Shown here in pieces: positions 1 through 7,102 of a DNA stretch of 25,533 nucleotides. This DNA is from REBR01 sp033721915 (GTDB lineage: Bacteria; Pseudomonadota; Gammaproteobacteria; Pseudomonadales; Oleiphilaceae): assembly GCA_033721915.1 (NCBI GenBank), contig JAWWAC010000042.1, positions 1 through 25,533 on the forward strand, given 5' to 3'. The notes beneath the pieces are model-generated. The model made no database searches. It worked only from the letters and a program-made list of their open reading frames with translations, and was not told the origin of the DNA. Positions within the stretch are counted from its first letter, which is position 1; each line of letters starts with the position of its first letter. The translations under genes were made by a program, and so were the position numbers.

Positions 1-849
1 CTGGACCAGGACATGTACCTGCGCATCGCCCCGGAGCTCTACCTCAAGCGCCTGGTGGTGGGGGGCTTTGAGCGGGTCTTCGAGATCAACCGCAACTTCC
101 GTAACGAGGGGCTCTCCACCCGCCACAACCCCGAGTTCACCATGCTGGAGTACTACCAGGCCTACGCCGACTACCAGGACCTGATGGACCTCACCGAAGC
201 CATGCTCAAGGAAGTGACCGCCAATGTGCTGGGCAGCAGCCTGGTGCGCAACACACTCCCGGATGGCGGCACCATTGATTACGATTTCGGCGCCCCCTTT
301 GCCCGTCTGACGGTGGTGGAATCCATACTGAAGTACAATCCGGAGCTGAACGAGTCGCAGCTGCAGGACCCGGACCAGGCCAGGGCCATTGCAAAGGACC
401 TGGGCATCCCCCTGAAGGACAGCTGGGGGCTGGGCAAGGTGCAGATCGAGATCTTCGAGAAAACCGTGGAGCACCGCCTGATGCAGCCCACCTTTATCAC
501 CGATTACCCCACGGAGGTGTCGCCACTGGCCCGCCGCCGTGACGACAACCCCTTTGTCACGGAGCGTTTCGAGTTCTTTGTCGGCGGTCGTGAGATCGCC
601 AATGGCTTCTCCGAGCTCAATGACGCGGAAGACCAGGCGGCCCGCTTCCGTGAGCAGGTGGCGGAGAAGGAGGCCGGCGACGACGAGGCCATGTTCTACG
701 ACGAGGACTACATCCGCGCCCTGGAATACGGACTGCCCCCCACGGCCGGTGAGGGCATTGGCATCGACCGTCTGGTGATGCTGCTCACCGATTCCCCCTC
801 CATCCGGGATGTGGTGCTGTTCCCGGCCATGCGCCCCGAGCGGGGCTGA
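1..849 (+). CDS. lysS: Lysyl-tRNA synthetase (class II), 3' part
   Basis: This is the C-terminal part of class II lysyl-tRNA synthetase, which charges tRNA-Lys with lysine using ATP in the cytoplasm. The reading frame is open from base 1, so the gene starts upstream of the window; 282 residues of a protein usually near 500 are visible. Class II motif 2 is seen near the start (FEINRNFRNEG, then the HNPEFTMLEYYQAY segment typical of LysS). Motif 3 is close to the C-terminus (GIGIDRLVMLLT), followed by the usual ending IRDVVLFPAMRPE. The missing part would hold the anticodon-binding OB-fold and motif 1. ung follows 26 nt later on the same strand and may be cotranscribed. The family is certain. 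An EpmA-type paralogue is unlikely because EpmA lacks the anticodon domain and differs in this region, but the anticodon domain itself cannot be checked here. Confidence 0.96.
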   Translation: MDQDMYLRIAPELYLKRLVVGGFERVFEINRNFRNEGLSTRHNPEFTMLEYYQAYADYQDLMDLTEAMLKEVTANVLGSSLVRNTLPDGGTIDYDFGAPFARLTVVESILKYNPELNESQLQDPDQARAIAKDLGIPLKDSWGLGKVQIEIFEKTVEHRLMQPTFITDYPTEVSPLARRRDDNPFVTERFEFFVGGREIANGFSELNDAEDQAARFREQVAEKEAGDDEAMFYDEDYIRALEYGLPPTAGEGIGIDRLVMLLTDSPSIRDVVLFPAMRPERG

Positions 850-875
850 GTCCACAGTGGCAGGGAGACACCACC

Positions 876-1640
876 ATGAACAGCGCCATGCACCCGGCCA
901 CGGCCGCCCTGAAAGCGACACTCAGGCCCGATACCGGCTGGCCTGAGCGCCTTGAGCCGGCCTTTGCCGCACCCGGCATGCAGTCACTGGGAGCCTTTCT
1001 GGCGGAGCACGAGCGGCAGGGATCGGTGATCTACCCGGAGGCGCGGCATTGCTTCAACGCCCTCAACAGCACCCCTTTCGACAGGGTGCGTGTGGTGATA
1101 CTGGGGCAGGACCCCTATCACGGCCCGGGTCAGGCCCATGGGCTGTGCTTCAGTGTGCGTCCCGGCGTGGCCATCCCCCCCTCACTGAAGAACATCTACC
1201 GTGAGCTGGGCAGCGACCTGGGTGTGACACCGCCGGACCATGGCTGCCTGCAGCCCTGGGCGGAGCAGGGTGTGCTGCTGCTCAACAGCGTGCTGACGGT
1301 CACCGCCGGTGAGGCGGGGTCCCACCGCAACCGGGGCTGGGAGCCTTTTACCGACGAGATTGTGCGGCTGCTGAACGATCAGAGGCAGGGGCTGGTGTTT
1401 CTGCTCTGGGGCAGCTATGCCCAGAAGAAGGGGGCTGTGATCGACCGCCAGCGTCACTGTGTGATCGAGGGGCCCCATCCTTCGCCTCTCTCGGCCCACC
1501 GGGGGTTTTTCGGCGGGCGTTATTTCTCCAGGGCCAATGAGTGGCTGGCGGCCCGTGGGCGCCCGGTTATCGACTGGTCCCTGCCGTCACAGAACGAGCT
1601 GCTGGCCCGTTACGGCGCCGGGCAGCCCCGACAGGCCTGA
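876..1640 (+). CDS. ung: Uracil-DNA glycosylase, family 1
   Basis: Ung removes uracil from DNA by cleaving the N-glycosidic bond, the first step of base excision repair. The 254-residue protein carries the family 1 signatures: the water-activating loop GQDPYH at residues 77-82 with catalytic Asp79, the uracil-binding LLNSVLTV segment at about 135-142, and the DNA-intercalation loop HPSPLSAHRGFFG at 201-213 with the catalytic His. The ATG at 876 is supported by a GGGAG ribosome binding site about 10 nt upstream. The length is slightly above the roughly 225-230 usual for the family, because of an N-terminal extension of about 20 residues and a short C-terminal tail. It lies 26 nt after lysS and ends 3 nt from the convergent HDOD gene, leaving no room for a separate terminator. 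Confidence 0.97.
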   Translation: MNSAMHPATAALKATLRPDTGWPERLEPAFAAPGMQSLGAFLAEHERQGSVIYPEARHCFNALNSTPFDRVRVVILGQDPYHGPGQAHGLCFSVRPGVAIPPSLKNIYRELGSDLGVTPPDHGCLQPWAEQGVLLLNSVLTVTAGEAGSHRNRGWEPFTDEIVRLLNDQRQGLVFLLWGSYAQKKGAVIDRQRHCVIEGPHPSPLSAHRGFFGGRYFSRANEWLAARGRPVIDWSLPSQNELLARYGAGQPRQA

Positions 1641-1643
1641 GTC

Positions 1644-2480
1644 TCAGGGGCTGAGAAAGCGCATGGCCTGCTTCATGCGGATGCTCAGGTCCTCGTCGTC
1701 GTCCAGCTCCTGATTGGGTTTGAGACCCAGCCGGGCAAAGGCGGGAATCTGGCTCCAGTCCTGGGTGACGTAGGGGTGTTCAGGATCCTCAATGCACTCC
1801 AGATTGGCGATCATCACCAGATCGGCGTAGTCCGGGCCGGTGCGCTGACGCTGGAAGTCCACATGGCCCTCGGGCACCGCACAGATCTCATCGGGGAAGC
1901 GCCAGCGCTCGAGTATCCGCCGCCCCAGTATGGGATGCAGTTTCTCCACCAGTGCCGTCAGTGTCTCGTCATCAATGTCCAGGTCTTCGTCTTCCACATA
2001 ACGCAGTATGGGCAATGCGCCGATCTGGTACACCAGCCCCGCCAGTGTGGCCTGTCCGGGATTGAGCTTGGTGAAATACTGGGCCAGTACCTGGGCCATG
2101 CCCGCGACCTCGGTGCTGCGCTTCCAGGTGGCGCGCATATGGTCGTCCACCAGGCTGGAGGTGGCCTGGAACATCTGTTCCATGGCCAGGCCCAGTGCCA
2201 GGTTGCCGGTGTAATCCATGCCCAGTCGGCTGACGGCGGTTTTCAGGTCGGTGACTTCCCGGGTACCACGGAACAGTGGGCTGTTGCAGACCTTGATCAT
2301 GCGGGCGGACATGGCGGCATCCCGGTTGATCAGGTTGGCCAGATCCATCACCGTGGAGGTGTCCGATTCGGTCAGTTCGCGCACCTGGAGTGCCACTTCC
2401 GGCATGGTGGGCAGCAGCAGGGTGTCCTTTTCAATGGCCTCAAAAATCTGGTCACGGACCTGCTCAAACAATTGCGACAT
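1644..2480 (-). CDS. HDOD-domain signalling protein with degenerate HD site
   Basis: This 278-residue protein is mostly one HDOD domain (about residues 15-215), recognisable from the LLPTMPEVALQV start at 22-33, the NRDAAMSARMIKVCNSPLF segment and the helix LAGLVYQIGALPIL at 146-159. HDOD proteins are HD-hydrolase relatives, usually without enzyme activity, that act as scaffolds in signalling, motility or stress responses; no specific role can be given here. At the place where an HD pair normally sits (GLLHDIG in many members) this protein has Tyr151-Gln152, so metal binding at that site is not expected. The C-terminal 60 residues are acidic (DDDEDLS) and unassigned. The ATG is preceded by an AGGA element about 9 nt upstream. 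A candidate promoter and dyad lie upstream, so it need not depend on readthrough from ygfZ. Confidence 0.88.
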   Translation of the reverse strand: MSQLFEQVRDQIFEAIEKDTLLLPTMPEVALQVRELTESDTSTVMDLANLINRDAAMSARMIKVCNSPLFRGTREVTDLKTAVSRLGMDYTGNLALGLAMEQMFQATSSLVDDHMRATWKRSTEVAGMAQVLAQYFTKLNPGQATLAGLVYQIGALPILRYVEDEDLDIDDETLTALVEKLHPILGRRILERWRFPDEICAVPEGHVDFQRQRTGPDYADLVMIANLECIEDPEHPYVTQDWSQIPAFARLGLKPNQELDDDEDLSIRMKQAMRFLSP

Positions 2481-2524
2481 CGATGCGTTCCTGTGTCTGT
2501 TCTTGTTGGGTGGCTGGGATGAAT

Positions 2525-2535
2525 GCTGATTCAGC
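2525..2535. promoter_or_regulatory. Perfect dyad just downstream of the HDOD-gene promoter
   Basis: GCTGATTCAGC is a perfect inverted repeat of 5+1+5 bases. In the minus direction it begins 2 bases after the candidate -10 box at 2537-2542, so it would overlap the transcription start and initial transcribed region. This is a typical place for a repressor operator. No binding factor is recognised, and a repeat this short could arise by chance. Confidence 0.25.
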
Positions 2536-2536
2536 C

Positions 2537-2565
2537 TTTATAGCAGGATTAACCCCGTATTTCAC
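2537..2565 (-). promoter_or_regulatory. Candidate sigma-70 promoter of the HDOD gene
   Basis: Read on the minus strand, a -35 box GTGAAA (plus 2560-2565) and a -10 box TATAAA (plus 2537-2542) are separated by exactly 17 bases. These match consensus at 4/6 and 5/6 positions. The site lies in the 128-bp gap between the ygfZ stop and the HDOD start, about 55 nt upstream of the start codon, in one of the few AT-richer stretches of the window. Transcription start is not proven. Confidence 0.5.
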
Positions 2566-2608
2566 GGCGTTGCACCCTGTTGCCGCCCCCGGAAAGGGGC
2601 TTTGCCGG

Positions 2609-3607
2609 TTAACCCGGCTGCTGATCCGGCACAGTATAGCCCATGGGCTCGAGGCTGACCCGTGCCTCTGGCTGTGAGGCCAGGCGGAGACCCGTGTTGA
2701 GTGCCTCATGGGAGAGCACCGCCAGCCCATGGCAGTGGCCGTCACTGTCCATAATGGACTCCACCAGGTTGCCGAGGCTCTTGCCTTGTGGACTTTCAAT
2801 GCGCTCTTCCGGGGCCGGGTCTGTCGCGGTCCCCTCAATGCGCAGCCGGAACAGGCTTTTCTTGAGCTTGCCCAGATAGTGCAGCCGTGCCACCACTTCC
2901 TGCCCCGTGTAGCAGCCCTTTTTGAAGCTCACACCGTCCAGTGCGTGCAGGTTGAGCTGTTGTGGCAGATAGCCGCCAACGGTGTCAGCGGACAGTGCCA
3001 CCAGTCCGGACCCGATACGGGAGAGGCGCCAGGCGGCCGCGCTGGCCTTGTCCACGGTCAGGTCGGGAAGCCTGTTCAGCCAGAGTTCATGGCGGGGTGC
3101 GCCATCGGGGGAGGGCATCCGGGCGATGGCGAATCCTTCTTCCAGTGGCCGCACCTGCCCCGGAGCATCCGCGGCGGCTTCACGGCCCACCATGGTGCTC
3201 ACCGCCGCCTCACCGTGCAGGCCCAGCATGAACCACTCCGGCGCCGGCGTCATCTCGGCCTTGAAAAAGGCCAGGTATTTCTGCATCTGCTTCATGACCG
3301 TCTCGACAATGGCCACAGGCAGCTGCATCAGCACCTCGTCCTCAGCCACTGACAACAGCTGAAAGAGGGCATAGACACGGCCCTTGGGGTCGCAGGCGGC
3401 GCCGGCCAGGCTCTGCTGGTCGCTCAGTGCATTGATGTCACAGGTGACCTGCCCCTGCAGAAACTTGCGGGTATCGGGCCCCTGGATGCGCAGCAGCGTC
3501 TGATCACTGACCGGGGCGACAAAGGACTCTGGCAGAACCCCCGGTGCGGTGGGGGTCCGGGTGTCCAGTCCGGCCTCATGCAGTGTTTCTGGCCAGTCAG
3601 CTGTCAT
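2609..3607 (-). CDS. ygfZ: Folate-binding Fe-S cluster maintenance protein YgfZ
   Basis: YgfZ is a tetrahydrofolate-dependent protein related to the T-protein of glycine cleavage (GcvT/COG0354). It supports assembly or repair of certain iron-sulfur enzymes. The family signature K-G-C-[FYW]-T-G-Q-E is present as KGCYTGQE at residues 230-237, with the functionally important Cys232. The N-terminal GcvT-like segment (LLRIQGPDTRKFLQGQVTCDI at about 38-58) is also clear. The length of 332 residues is close to the E. coli protein (326). The start at 3607 has an AGGAGAGG ribosome binding site about 7 nt upstream. It lies 57 nt downstream of ygfX on the same strand, in the order nadB-sdhE-ygfX-ygfZ. 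That groups it with FAD- and Fe-S-linked functions. Confidence 0.94.
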   Translation of the reverse strand: MTADWPETLHEAGLDTRTPTAPGVLPESFVAPVSDQTLLRIQGPDTRKFLQGQVTCDINALSDQQSLAGAACDPKGRVYALFQLLSVAEDEVLMQLPVAIVETVMKQMQKYLAFFKAEMTPAPEWFMLGLHGEAAVSTMVGREAAADAPGQVRPLEEGFAIARMPSPDGAPRHELWLNRLPDLTVDKASAAAWRLSRIGSGLVALSADTVGGYLPQQLNLHALDGVSFKKGCYTGQEVVARLHYLGKLKKSLFRLRIEGTATDPAPEERIESPQGKSLGNLVESIMDSDGHCHGLAVLSHEALNTGLRLASQPEARVSLEPMGYTVPDQQPG

Positions 3608-3664
3608 GGAATCCTCTCCTGATGTGGGTCTCTGTCGGGTCAGCCTGAGGGGCCCCGGTGACGG

Positions 3665-4099
3665 TCACTCCCGGTGGCCCAGCCTCAACCACAGGGTCAG
3701 CTCACGCAGTGGCTCGCCCTGGCAGTTGGCCAGGCCCTGGCGGGCGCACAGGATCAGCCTGTGGCGGCCCTGACCGTGGCGCAGGCTCAGCCAGAGCAGT
3801 CCGCCCCAGAGCCTGGAATGGGCCTGTGGGCTGGCACTGAGAATCTGTCCGTCCGGGAGGGTAACACGAAGCTGTGGCCCCTGTCGGTGCAGTGCCCTGA
3901 GGCCGACATGGCGGCCGGGCCAGCCCTGGTGAAGCGCGTTACGCACGGCGGCCATTGTGATCAGGGCCAGCAATGCCAGACGGGCCCAGAGTGGCGCGGG
4001 TAGCCACCAGGCCAGCAGCGCCGGCAGCACCCAGGGGGCTGCGGCCAGTAACGCCAGTGGCCGGCTGGGGGTCAGTGCCAGTTCAGTCCGGTCGTGCAT
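3665..4099 (-). CDS. ygfX: YgfX (CptA-like) small inner-membrane protein
   Basis: This is a 144-residue protein with two hydrophobic segments near the N-terminus (about residues 15-33 and 37-54). A basic, Trp/Leu-rich cytoplasmic domain with a PDGQ turn follows, as expected for the YgfX family. In E. coli YgfX (CptA) lies directly beside SdhE and was described as a membrane toxin affecting cell division proteins, though that role is debated. The assignment rests on topology, size and position more than on a catalytic motif. Its start overlaps the end of sdhE by 17 bp, which suggests translational coupling. Expression as a pair with sdhE is conserved in many gammaproteobacteria. Confidence 0.8.
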   Translation of the reverse strand: MHDRTELALTPSRPLALLAAAPWVLPALLAWWLPAPLWARLALLALITMAAVRNALHQGWPGRHVGLRALHRQGPQLRVTLPDGQILSASPQAHSRLWGGLLWLSLRHGQGRHRLILCARQGLANCQGEPLRELTLWLRLGHRE

Positions 4100-4358
4100 A
4101 GTCGAGAATCAGCCCCACCATGCGGGCCATGTCCGGGTCCTGTGGCTGGCTGGTTCTCATCAGCCAGCTGTACAGGTCGCTGTCCTCGGCGGTCAGCAGC
4201 TTGCGGTAACGCAGCTTGTCCTCATCGTCCAGCTGGCGGAAGCGGTGCTTGAGGAAATTCCCCAGCAGCACATCCAGCTCCAGCATGCCGCGCCGGCTGT
4301 GCCAGCCCAGGCGCTTGAATTCGATGTCTTCGGCGTTTTCGCTCATGGCGTTGTCCAT
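4083..4358 (-). CDS. sdhE: FAD assembly factor SdhE
   Basis: SdhE (YgfY, DUF339) promotes covalent attachment of FAD to the flavoprotein subunits of succinate dehydrogenase and fumarate reductase. The roughly 90-residue helical protein shows the conserved RRGMLELD segment containing the RGxxE motif required for flavinylation. It also has the DLYSWL segment near its middle. Start choice is uncertain: GTG at 4364, ATG at 4358 and ATG at 4346 are all in frame and none has a strong ribosome binding site. 4358 is a compromise, and the conserved domain begins after all three. The gene starts about 20 nt after nadB and overlaps ygfX, so the three are probably one transcript. NadB is itself a relative of SdhA that holds FAD non-covalently. 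Confidence 0.92.
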   Translation of the reverse strand: MDNAMSENAEDIEFKRLGWHSRRGMLELDVLLGNFLKHRFRQLDDEDKLRYRKLLTAEDSDLYSWLMRTSQPQDPDMARMVGLILDYARPD

Positions 4359-4379
4359 TGTCACGGGCCCGGCCTGCTG

Positions 4380-5987
4380 TCAGGCGGAGGGGGCCATATA
4401 GGTGGTCGGAGTGAGCACGGTATCCCGTGCCTCTGACAGGCTGTTGGGGTAGTCCAGTGTGTAGTGCAGGCCACGGCTTTCATGGCGCTGCAGCGCGCAG
4501 CAGATGATCAGGTCGGAGACGGTGACCAGGTTGCGCAGCTCCAGCAGGTCGTTGGAGACCCGGTAGTTGCTGTAGAACTCGCGAATCTCCCGGTGCAGCA
4601 TGTCCACACGGTGTTTGGCCCGTTGCAGCCGTTTGCTGGTACGGACAATACCTACGTAGTCCCACATGAAGTGGCGCAGTTCGTCCCAGTTGTGGGCAAT
4701 CACCACGTCCTCGTCGGAGTCCCGCACCTGGGATTCGTCCCAGTCCGGCACATCCGGCGGTGCCGGTACATGGCGCTCGTTGGCACTGATGTCCTCCGCC
4801 GCGGCGCGGCCATACACCAGGCACTCCAGCAGGGAGTTGCTGGCCATGCGGTTGGCCCCGTGCAGACCGGTGAAGGAGACCTCGCCGGCGGCGTAGAGCT
4901 GGTTGATGTCGGTGCGGGCGGCGCTGTCCACCCGCACGCCGCCACAGGTGTAATGGGCGGCGGGCACGACCGGGATGGGCTCCCGGGTGATATCGATGCC
5001 ATAGCCCAGACACTTCTGGTAAATGGTGGGGAAGTGCTCGCGGACAAACTCCGCCGGCTTGTGGCTGATGTCCAGGTACAGGCAGTCCGCCCCCAGCCGT
5101 TTCATCTCGTGGTCAATGGCCCTGGCCACGATGTCCCTGGGTGCCAGCTCCCCGCGCTCATCAAAGCGGTGCATGAAGCGGCTGCCGTCCGGCAGCTTGA
5201 GATGGCCGCCTTCCCCCCGCACCGCCTCGGTGATCAGGAAGGACTTGGCCTGTGGGTGGTAAAGGCAGGTGGGGTGAAACTGGTTGAATTCCATGTTGGC
5301 CACACGGCAACCGGCCCGCCAGGCGATGGCGATGCCATCCCCGGAGGCGCCGTCCGGGTTGCTGGTATAAAGGTAGGCCTTGCTGGCGCCGCCGGTGGCC
5401 AGAATCACGAAACGGGCCCTGAAGACCTCCACATGCTGATTCTGGCGGTTGAGCACATAGGCGCCGACACAGCGGTTGCCGGGCAGGAACAGCTTGCGGT
5501 GGGTAATCAGGTCCACCGCCACACGCTGCTCGAAGATCTCGATGTTCTCCGCCTCCTGGGCCCGGTCACAGAGTACCTCCGCAACGGCCTGGCCGGTGGC
5601 GTCGGCGGCGTGGATGATGCGCCTGTGGCTGTGGCCACCCTCACGGGTCAGGTGGTAGGCACTGTCGTCCTCGGTACGGGTAAAGGCCACGCCCTGACGC
5701 ACCAGCCAGTCGATGCTGTCACGGCCATGGTGGACGGTATGTCGCACGGCCTGCTCGTGGCAGAGTCCGGCGCCGGCCTTCATGGTGTCCCGGATATGGT
5801 CTTCCAGGCTGTCGGTGTCTTCCAGTACCGCGGCAATCCCCCCCTGGGCCCACTGGGTGGAACCACTGCGCAGTGTGGTTTTGCTCAGAACGGCCACCCG
5901 CAGATGGGAAGGCTGGTTCAGTGCCGCCGTGAGCCCGGCGGCACCACTGCCGATAATCAGTACATCGTGACTGTATCTGTGGGACAT
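4380..5987 (-). CDS. nadB: L-aspartate oxidase
   Basis: NadB oxidises L-aspartate to iminoaspartate with FAD, the first step of de novo NAD synthesis, and can pass electrons to oxygen or fumarate. The 535 residues match the usual length (about 540). The N-terminal dinucleotide-binding motif DVLIIGSGAAGL (about 8-19) and the flavoprotein segment GSTQWAQGGIAAV are present. So are the substrate-side motif FHPTCLY and the C-terminal FAD-binding run GLHGANRMASNSLLECLVYG. The ATG at 5987 has a GGAA-type ribosome binding site. It is divergent from rpoE, as in Pseudomonas. The next genes, sdhE, ygfX and ygfZ, are on the same strand with short gaps or overlaps. SdhA and FrdA were considered, but the WAQGGIAAV segment and the gene position favour NadB. 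Confidence 0.96.
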   Translation of the reverse strand: MSHRYSHDVLIIGSGAAGLTAALNQPSHLRVAVLSKTTLRSGSTQWAQGGIAAVLEDTDSLEDHIRDTMKAGAGLCHEQAVRHTVHHGRDSIDWLVRQGVAFTRTEDDSAYHLTREGGHSHRRIIHAADATGQAVAEVLCDRAQEAENIEIFEQRVAVDLITHRKLFLPGNRCVGAYVLNRQNQHVEVFRARFVILATGGASKAYLYTSNPDGASGDGIAIAWRAGCRVANMEFNQFHPTCLYHPQAKSFLITEAVRGEGGHLKLPDGSRFMHRFDERGELAPRDIVARAIDHEMKRLGADCLYLDISHKPAEFVREHFPTIYQKCLGYGIDITREPIPVVPAAHYTCGGVRVDSAARTDINQLYAAGEVSFTGLHGANRMASNSLLECLVYGRAAAEDISANERHVPAPPDVPDWDESQVRDSDEDVVIAHNWDELRHFMWDYVGIVRTSKRLQRAKHRVDMLHREIREFYSNYRVSNDLLELRNLVTVSDLIICCALQRHESRGLHYTLDYPNSLSEARDTVLTPTTYMAPSA

Positions 5988-6044
5988 GAGGTTCCGTTGG
6001 CGGTCGCCTGTGCACCGCGGTCTTGGTGGGCGAAAAGAAACCCT

Positions 6045-6073
6045 ATTGAACTAAAGATTGCCGGCCCTGTCTA
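6045..6073 (-). promoter_or_regulatory. Candidate sigma-70 promoter of nadB
   Basis: On the minus strand a -35 box TAGACA (plus 6068-6073, 5/6 to consensus) and a -10 box TTCAAT (plus 6045-6050, 4/6) are separated by 17 bases, about 57 nt upstream of the nadB ATG. It would drive nadB-sdhE-ygfX and perhaps ygfZ. The assignment is by sequence similarity only. Confidence 0.4.
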
Positions 6074-6102
6074 TTGTGCCACGCATTCAGCCAGCCGTTG
6101 CG

Positions 6103-6160
6103 CCGGGGCGGACAGGGCCCGGGTCCGCCCCGGGAGGGTGCCCGGTGGCCCCGGACCCGG
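6103..6160. promoter_or_regulatory. Two mutually exclusive hairpins upstream of rpoE
   Basis: A perfect 11-bp stem pairs 6103-6113 with 6123-6133 around a 9-nt loop. A second perfect 9-bp stem pairs 6119-6127 (CCGGGTCCG) with 6152-6160 (CGGACCCGG). The stems share bases 6123-6127, so only one can form at a time. There is no T-run after either arm in either direction, so a classical intrinsic terminator is unlikely. If the rpoE transcript starts upstream of 6103 this could be a switchable leader. It may instead be a DNA-level or chance GC-rich structure. Confidence 0.35.
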
Positions 6161-6321
6161 AAGGGGGTCTTGGGTTACCGCAAAGCACTCCGGGGGTGGC
6201 TCAAAACACGGGAATGATCGTGATATGCTTGGATGGAGATGAAACGCCTTGAATCTTCGGCAACCGCTGCCCGCCCGGGTTGGCGGCGCTGTTGAAACCG
6301 ACTGTACAAAGGGGTCACTTC

Positions 6322-6966
6322 ATGCCCAGGCAGGATGATGACAGTACAGCGCTGAGCCGCAGGGAAACCGACCGGCAACTGGTGGAGCGGGTTCAGGCCG
6401 GCGACCGCTCGGCCTTTGATCTGCTGGTGATCCGCTACCAGAGCCGGGTCTCCGGAATCGTGGGTCGCTATGTGCGGGATTACCAGGATATCCGTGATCT
6501 GACCCAGGAGACCTTTATCAAGGCCTACCGGGCCATGGACCGTTTCCGGGGTGATAGTGCTTTCTATACCTGGCTGTACCGTATTGCTGTGAATGCGGCC
6601 AAGAACCACATTGAGGCCCGCAACCGGCGGCCCAACTCGGTCATGGAGGCCAGCGATGCGGAGCAGCTGGACATCGCTCCGACCCTGCGGGATGACAGCG
6701 CACCGGAGCAGTTCCTGCAGCGGGACCAGCTGCAGAGCCTGCTGCACGAGGCCATTGAGGCGCTGCCGGAAGACATCCGCAGTGCCCTGTTGTTGCGCGA
6801 GCTGGAAGGACTGAGCTATGAGGACATCGCACAGGTGCTGGAGTGCCCCATAGGGACAGTGCGCTCCCGCATCTTCCGGGCCAGGGATTTTCTGGAGAAA
6901 CGCCTGGCCAGCGAGGATGGCGGCACCGTGCGGGGCGGCCAGCGTCGCTGTGGTGGTGCCGAGTAG
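6322..6966 (+). CDS. rpoE: RNA polymerase sigma-E factor (RpoE/AlgU)
   Basis: This is an ECF sigma factor of the RpoE/AlgU group, which directs transcription of envelope-stress genes. Region sigma-2 spans about residues 32-98 (AFDLLVIRYQSRV, then FIKAYRAMDRFRGDSAFYTWLYRIAVN). Region sigma-4 spans about 140-192 (LPEDIRSALLLRELEGLSYEDIA and CPIGTVRSRIFRARDFL). Both are very close to E. coli RpoE. The ATG at 6322, just downstream of a GGGG element at 6311-6314, gives 214 residues against about 191-193 in E. coli and Pseudomonas. The extra length is a roughly 13-residue N-terminal extension and a Gly/Arg-rich tail after residue 195. The next gene is a shortened rseA, 136 nt away, so the sigma and anti-sigma genes are not translationally coupled. 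Position beside nadB is conserved. Confidence 0.95.
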   Translation: MPRQDDDSTALSRRETDRQLVERVQAGDRSAFDLLVIRYQSRVSGIVGRYVRDYQDIRDLTQETFIKAYRAMDRFRGDSAFYTWLYRIAVNAAKNHIEARNRRPNSVMEASDAEQLDIAPTLRDDSAPEQFLQRDQLQSLLHEAIEALPEDIRSALLLRELEGLSYEDIAQVLECPIGTVRSRIFRARDFLEKRLASEDGGTVRGGQRRCGGAE

Positions 6967-7048
6967 GGGGTGGCCCCAAGGTGGCCGGCCCCTGTCACTG
7001 GCCCCGTCGATGGCAGGAACGGCGGCTCAGTGCGCGACAGCCCGGACA

Positions 7049-7064
7049 GTCCGATGGGTCGGAC
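7049..7064 (+). promoter_or_regulatory. Hairpin in the rpoE-rseA spacer
   Basis: GTCCGA-TGGG-TCGGAC forms a perfect 6-bp stem with a 4-nt loop, 39 nt upstream of the rseA ATG. Upstream bases (CGGAC at 7044-7048 region) can pair with the 5' arm as an alternative. No T-run follows, so it is not a standard terminator; it could affect rseA mRNA stability or access. Function is unknown. Confidence 0.3.
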
Positions 7065-7102
7065 AAGCTCTGTAGTACGGTGGTTGAGTGAGGGTAAGAA
7101 GA

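Larger units (their letters stand above)
5988..6321. other. Divergent intergenic region nadB/rpoE, no gene
   Basis: This 334-bp gap has no convincing coding sequence. It holds a candidate nadB promoter (6045-6073, minus strand), a pair of alternative GC-rich hairpins (6103-6160) and the leader of rpoE. An extended -10-like element TGATATGCT lies at about 6220-6229, but no acceptable -35 box is placed 16-18 bases upstream. I could not find a sigma-E/AlgU type GAACTT...TCTGA promoter for rpoE, so autoregulation is not visible in the sequence. Confidence 0.6.

Noticed and set aside
2585..2600. GCCCC...GGGGC hairpin after ygfZ as terminator
   Set aside because: The T-run (TTT) follows on the plus strand, opposite to the direction of ygfZ transcription; in the minus direction no T-run follows.
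4464..6242. A 592-residue open frame on the plus strand opposite nadB
   Set aside because: It is the antisense shadow of nadB in GC-rich DNA, has low-complexity Val/Gly/Ala/His-rich sequence with no known motif, and nadB is unambiguous.
6220..6322. Sigma-E autoregulated promoter for rpoE
   Set aside because: I looked for GGAACTT or GAACTT followed by TCTGA/TCAAA at 16-17 bases; only scattered partial matches exist, and the TGATATGCT element lacks a usable -35 box.
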